Source: Gemmatimonadota bacterium (GTDB taxonomy: Bacteria > Gemmatimonadota > Gemmatimonadetes > Longimicrobiales > Gaopeijiaceae). From it: a stretch of 64,000 bases of DNA. Shown here one piece after another: positions 60,932 through 64,000 of the stretch. Location of the stretch: the NCBI GenBank assembly GCA_007121455.1, contig SKKN01000004.1, positions 33,580-97,579 on the forward strand, given 5' to 3'. The notes under the pieces were generated by a model. The model was not told the DNA's origin and ran no database searches. It worked only from the letters and a program-made list of their open reading frames with translations. Positions within the stretch are counted from its first letter, which is position 1. Each line of letters opens with the position of its first letter. Both the position numbers and the translations under genes were made by a program.

Positions 60932-61930
60932 ATGGCAGTGCCCCTGGAGGAGCGAACGGTCGCCCTTGCCGCCCGTCAACACGGTGTGATCACGCGTGGG
61001 CAACTCATCGATCTGGGTATGTCGGCGGCGGCGATCGGGCGGCGGCTGAAGTCCGGCCGCTTTCGCCCACTCCACGGCGGTGTGTACTTGGTCGGGCCGC
61101 TGGAAGCCGACTGTGCCGCCGATATGGCCGCGGTCCTCGCCGGCGGACCGGCCGCAGTGCTGAGCCACACCAGCGCCCTTCGCCTCTGGGGACTCGTCCG
61201 GGTCGATCGGCCGCACCCGGTTCACGTCACGGTCCCGGGGAACGGCCGCAGCCGGAGGCCGGGCATCGCGTTTCACCGGGTACGCGACTTGGCCGATGAC
61301 GAGCGCACCGCTATCAAGGGGGTTCCGGTGACGACGCCCGCTCGTACCATCGTCGATGCCGCCGGCATGCTCGGCCGCCGAGAGGTGGAGTTGGCACTCG
61401 CGACGGCTGAGCGGAAGGGGCTGATCGGGAGCGATGAACTGGCCGCGCTGCCCAATCGCTACTCGCACCGGCGCGGCATGGCCATACTCCGAGCCCTCCT
61501 CCGCGAGCAGGCGGGCCCCCACTTCACGCGGTCGGAGGCGGAACGAAAGTGCCTCGACCTTCTCCGGGCCGGCGGCCTGCCGACCCCACACGCCAACGTG
61601 GCCATCGGGCCATACGAACTCGATCTCCTCTGGCCCGAAGAGGGAGTAGCCATCGAAATCGATGGTTGGAAACACCACTCCTCCCGCCCGCGCTTCGAAG
61701 GCGATCGTCGCAAGGACACTTGGCTCCGCGGCCGTGGGATCGACGTAATCCGCTTGAGCTGGCGCCAGATCACCCGCCAAGGGACCGCCACGGTGGTGCA
61801 GGTGGGTCAGACCCTTGCCCTCGCACGGATGCGACGGGTCCTGGCAGCGGATCGAAGCCGCACGCCGGCTCCTTCTCCTACCGTCGGACCCGATGCACGA
61901 CGCGACAAGGAGCGGCGACGGTCCGGATAG
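60932..61930 (+). CDS. AbiEi-type HTH domain fused to a DUF559 endonuclease-like domain
   Basis: 332 residues. Residues about 5-60 (VALAARQHGVITRGQLIDLGMSAAAIGRRLKSGRFRPLHGGVYLVG) form the winged-helix of the AbiEi antitoxin family. The rest ends in a DUF559 domain: HFTRSEAERKCLDLLRAGGLPTPHANVAIGPYELDLLWPEEGVAIEIDGWKHHSSRPRFEGDRRKDTWLRGRGIDVIRLSWRQI, a Vsr/PD-(D/E)xK-like fold. This architecture is common in actinobacteria and probably acts in defence or in a stand-alone toxin-antitoxin way. No AbiEii toxin partner is present. It lies directly before repeat copy 2. Confidence 0.85.
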   Translation: MAVPLEERTVALAARQHGVITRGQLIDLGMSAAAIGRRLKSGRFRPLHGGVYLVGPLEADCAADMAAVLAGGPAAVLSHTSALRLWGLVRVDRPHPVHVTVPGNGRSRRPGIAFHRVRDLADDERTAIKGVPVTTPARTIVDAAGMLGRREVELALATAERKGLIGSDELAALPNRYSHRRGMAILRALLREQAGPHFTRSEAERKCLDLLRAGGLPTPHANVAIGPYELDLLWPEEGVAIEIDGWKHHSSRPRFEGDRRKDTWLRGRGIDVIRLSWRQITRQGTATVVQVGQTLALARMRRVLAADRSRTPAPSPTVGPDARRDKERRRSG

Positions 61931-61974
61931 GGGGTGGCGGCCGGACAGGGGTGCCCGGATCAAGGGGTGGCGGC

Positions 61975-62226
61975 CCAAACCGGGATGAATCTCGCACGCG
62001 ACGACTGCCCGCAACACGGAATCGAGATCTTGCTCGGTAATCGAGACGGATCTCGAAGCCGCCGTCCCAGCGAACGGTCGTGATCGAGATTTGGCCCGCT
62101 TTCCGAGATCGATCTCGATCCCGATCTCGAATCGCCCTTCGGTTCCGAGATCCGTCTCGGTCGAGGGCCAGCCTGACCTCGGTCCCGCTCAGCCGCGAGA
62201 GGAGAGGTCGAGCTCCAGGTGGATCG
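61975..62226 (+). repeat. Dispersed palindrome-rich repeat, copy 2
   Basis: Aligns without gaps to copy 1 (50821-51072). Palindromes CGAGACGGATCTCG (62042-62055) and CGAGATCCGTCTCG (62146-62159) are inverted copies of each other. A perfect palindrome CGAGATCGATCTCG (62104-62117) lies between them. It ends near a segment encoding LELDLSSRG-stop on the minus strand, like copy 1. Confidence 0.85.
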
Positions 62227-62649
62227 CAGCAACCCGCTCCTCCCCCCTCCCGGCCAACGCCAAACGCCTCGCAGCTCTTAGACCGCGAATGTGGGGGCCC
62301 GAGCGTTCTGTGTGGAAAAATCAGGACGTCCAGGCGGTCGATGGAATCGATCGTGCCGCCCCCTCCGTTGGAGGCTGCGTCGCCTCATACGTCGACAAAC
62401 TCACAGGATGTGCCCTCCCGGCGCGGCGCCTTCGACGTGGAGCGCTACCGCGGCCTCGCGGAGGAGCGGCATCTCGCACGAAACGCCGAAGGTGCGCCCG
62501 GTCGGGTCGACCAGAACCCGTCGGTCAGGGACGGGCTGTGCGACCGTGGAGGAGGACGTACCGCGAGAGCATCCGCGGCTGCCTTTCCGGGGGCATGCTC
62601 AGTTCATAGTCTGCAAGGAGGGACACGACTTCCAACCCAGGAGGCAAGT
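62227..62649. other. Gene-free stretch between repeat copy 2 and the oxidase gene
   Basis: 423 bases with no supportable gene. It probably holds the promoter of the oxidase gene; no element stands out by eye. Confidence 0.45.
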
Positions 62650-64000
62650 ATGGCGATGGCCACACCTCTCTCCCCCGAATCCCTAGATGAGCTCCGGCCC
62701 CGCTTTGTGGGGAGCTGATCACCTCCGCCGACGCCGACTACGACGAGGTCCGGCAGGTCCACAACGGGGCCATCGACCGCCGCCCCGCCCTTGTCGCCCG
62801 TTGCCGGGGCACGGCCGACGTGATCGACGCCCTGGCCTTCGCGCGAGAGACGGGGCTGGAGGTCTCGGTCCGGGGCGGAGGGCACAACGTGGCAGGCCGG
62901 GCGGTCGTCGACGACGGGGTCATGATCGACCTCTCCCCCATGAAGGGGGTGCACGTGGATCCGGAGCGCCGGCTCGTTCGGGCCGAGGTTGGCCTCACTG
63001 GGGGCAGCTCAACCGGGAGACGCAGGTCTTCGGACTGGCCACAACCGGGGGGGTGGTCTCGAGCACGGGGATCGCCGGGCTCACGCTGGGAGGGGGCGTC
63101 GGATTCCTCATGGGCAAGCACGGTCTGACTGTGGACAACCTCCTCTCGGCCGAGGTGGTGCTGGCCGACGGGCGGGTGGTCACCGCCAACGAGGAGAGCG
63201 AGCCCGAACTCTTCTGGGGGCTGCGGGGGGGGCGGGGGGAACTTCGGAATCGTCACCTCCTTCGAGTACCGGCTCCACCCGACCTCCATGGTGACGGGGG
63301 GGCTGGTGGCCCATCCGCTCGAGAAGGGCCGGGAGGTGCTCACATACTTCCGGGACCTCTCGCCGGAGCTCCCCGACGAGGTCATCCTTTTCGGGGCCCT
63401 CGTCCACGCTCCCGACGGTTCGGGCGCGAAGCTCTCGGCGATCATCGCCTGTGACATCCGTCCGCCCGGAACCGACGACACGGTGATCGAGGCGATCCGG
63501 GGCTTCGGTGAGCCGGTGATGGATGCGATCCAGCCCATGCCCTACGAGGCGATCAACACTCTCATGGATGCGGGCAACCCGAAGGGTGCGCACAACTACT
63601 GGAAGACGGGCCTGGCCGACCGTCTCCCCGACGACGCCATCGACACGATGGTGGAGCGGTTCGCGGCCGCCCCCTCACCCCTGGACGGGGTGGTGCTCGA
63701 GGAGTTCCACGGGGCGGTTACCCGTGTGCCGGTCGAGGCCACCGCGTTTCCGCACCGGGAGCCCGGCTTCAACATCGGAGTGATCAGTCAGTCGGTCGAT
63801 CCCTCCCTCGGCGAGCGGAGCAAGGCCTGGGCAGCAGAAACCTTCGAGGCCATCGAGCCCCACCTGAGCCTGGGCCGGTACGTGAACTACCTGGGCGAGG
63901 ACTCCCTGCCCGAGGAGCTCCAGGGGGCATACGGACCCAATCTGGAGCGGCTCTGCCGGGTCAAGGGCACCTACGACCCCGACAACGTCTTCCGGTCCAA
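62650..64000 (+). pseudogene. FAD-linked (BBE-type) oxidase gene, multiply frameshifted and cut by the window end
   Basis: The start ATG at 62650 (AGGAGG five bases before) gives [19 protein letters not shown]. The frame then shifts at 62706-62711 (four G where five are expected) into [59 protein letters not shown], where the His can carry FAD. It shifts again at 62998 (one base lost) into [33 protein letters not shown], and once more in the G run 63225-63232 (one extra base). The frame is then clean to the edge ([36 protein letters not shown]). If the G-run changes are errors, the protein is normal. Confidence 0.85.

Overview
The window is GC-rich bacterial chromosome, densely coded on both strands with many 1-8 base gene overlaps. 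Lipoproteins, exported proteins and predicted outer-membrane barrels indicate a diderm. The mix of exported TPR proteins, ECF sigma/zinc anti-sigma pairs and GC-rich metabolism genes fits an uncultured soil or marine lineage such as Gemmatimonadota. This is an inference from gene style: no rRNA, tRNA or marker gene is present to prove it.

Layout. 1-2 kb: two unrecognised genes. 2-5.4 kb: a molybdate uptake operon (regulator-modA-modB-modC) with a promoter that predicts a leaderless mRNA. 5.4-9 kb: a universal stress protein and an arsenic-resistance operon (arsR, metallophosphoesterase, ACR3 arsenite pump, CC/Se-motif protein) with two matching ArsR-type operators. 9-16 kb: amino-acid permease, flavin reductase, carbonic anhydrase, a DUF3006/metallo-hydrolase pair, an exported SDR and a HugZ-like protein. 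16-18.6 kb: L,D-transpeptidase, EamA permease and two gene fossils (diacylglycerol kinase, histidine kinase). 18.7-26.4 kb: two TPR paralogues flanking an M14 peptidase, an ArsM-like methyltransferase, and a sigma/anti-sigma pair with a candidate autoregulatory promoter. 26.4-40 kb: repair and housekeeping functions (MGMT, Fpg, topoisomerase I, MgtE, YhbY, M48 protease) and a MarC gene broken by one TGA.

40.3-47.3 kb holds the most interesting functional island. A translationally coupled four-gene operon (Gfo/Idh dehydrogenase, 2-hydroxyacid dehydrogenase, HpcH/HpaI aldolase, GmhA-like isomerase) is followed by a second 2-hydroxyacid dehydrogenase and two different ATP-grasp ligases. Together they look like a pathway that builds a sugar acid or hydroxy acid and ligates it to an amine. 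I do not recognise the product.

47.4-50.3 kb: a DUF3014 protein, a cupin and a divergent TetR regulator with two near-identical operators, and an SDR. From 50.8 kb to the end the window becomes patchy. It has two copies of a 252-bp palindrome-rich repeat 11.15 kb apart, a queG remnant cut off at one copy, several frameshifted or stop-interrupted genes (alpha/beta hydrolase, SAM methyltransferase, FAD-linked oxidase), long gene-free stretches and an AbiEi/DUF559 fusion. This end is either a decaying, transfer-prone region or a stretch of lower sequence accuracy. The lesions in G or C runs are compatible with sequencing error; the truncations and the repeat are not.

No CRISPR array, tRNA, rRNA, integrase or transposase was recognised.
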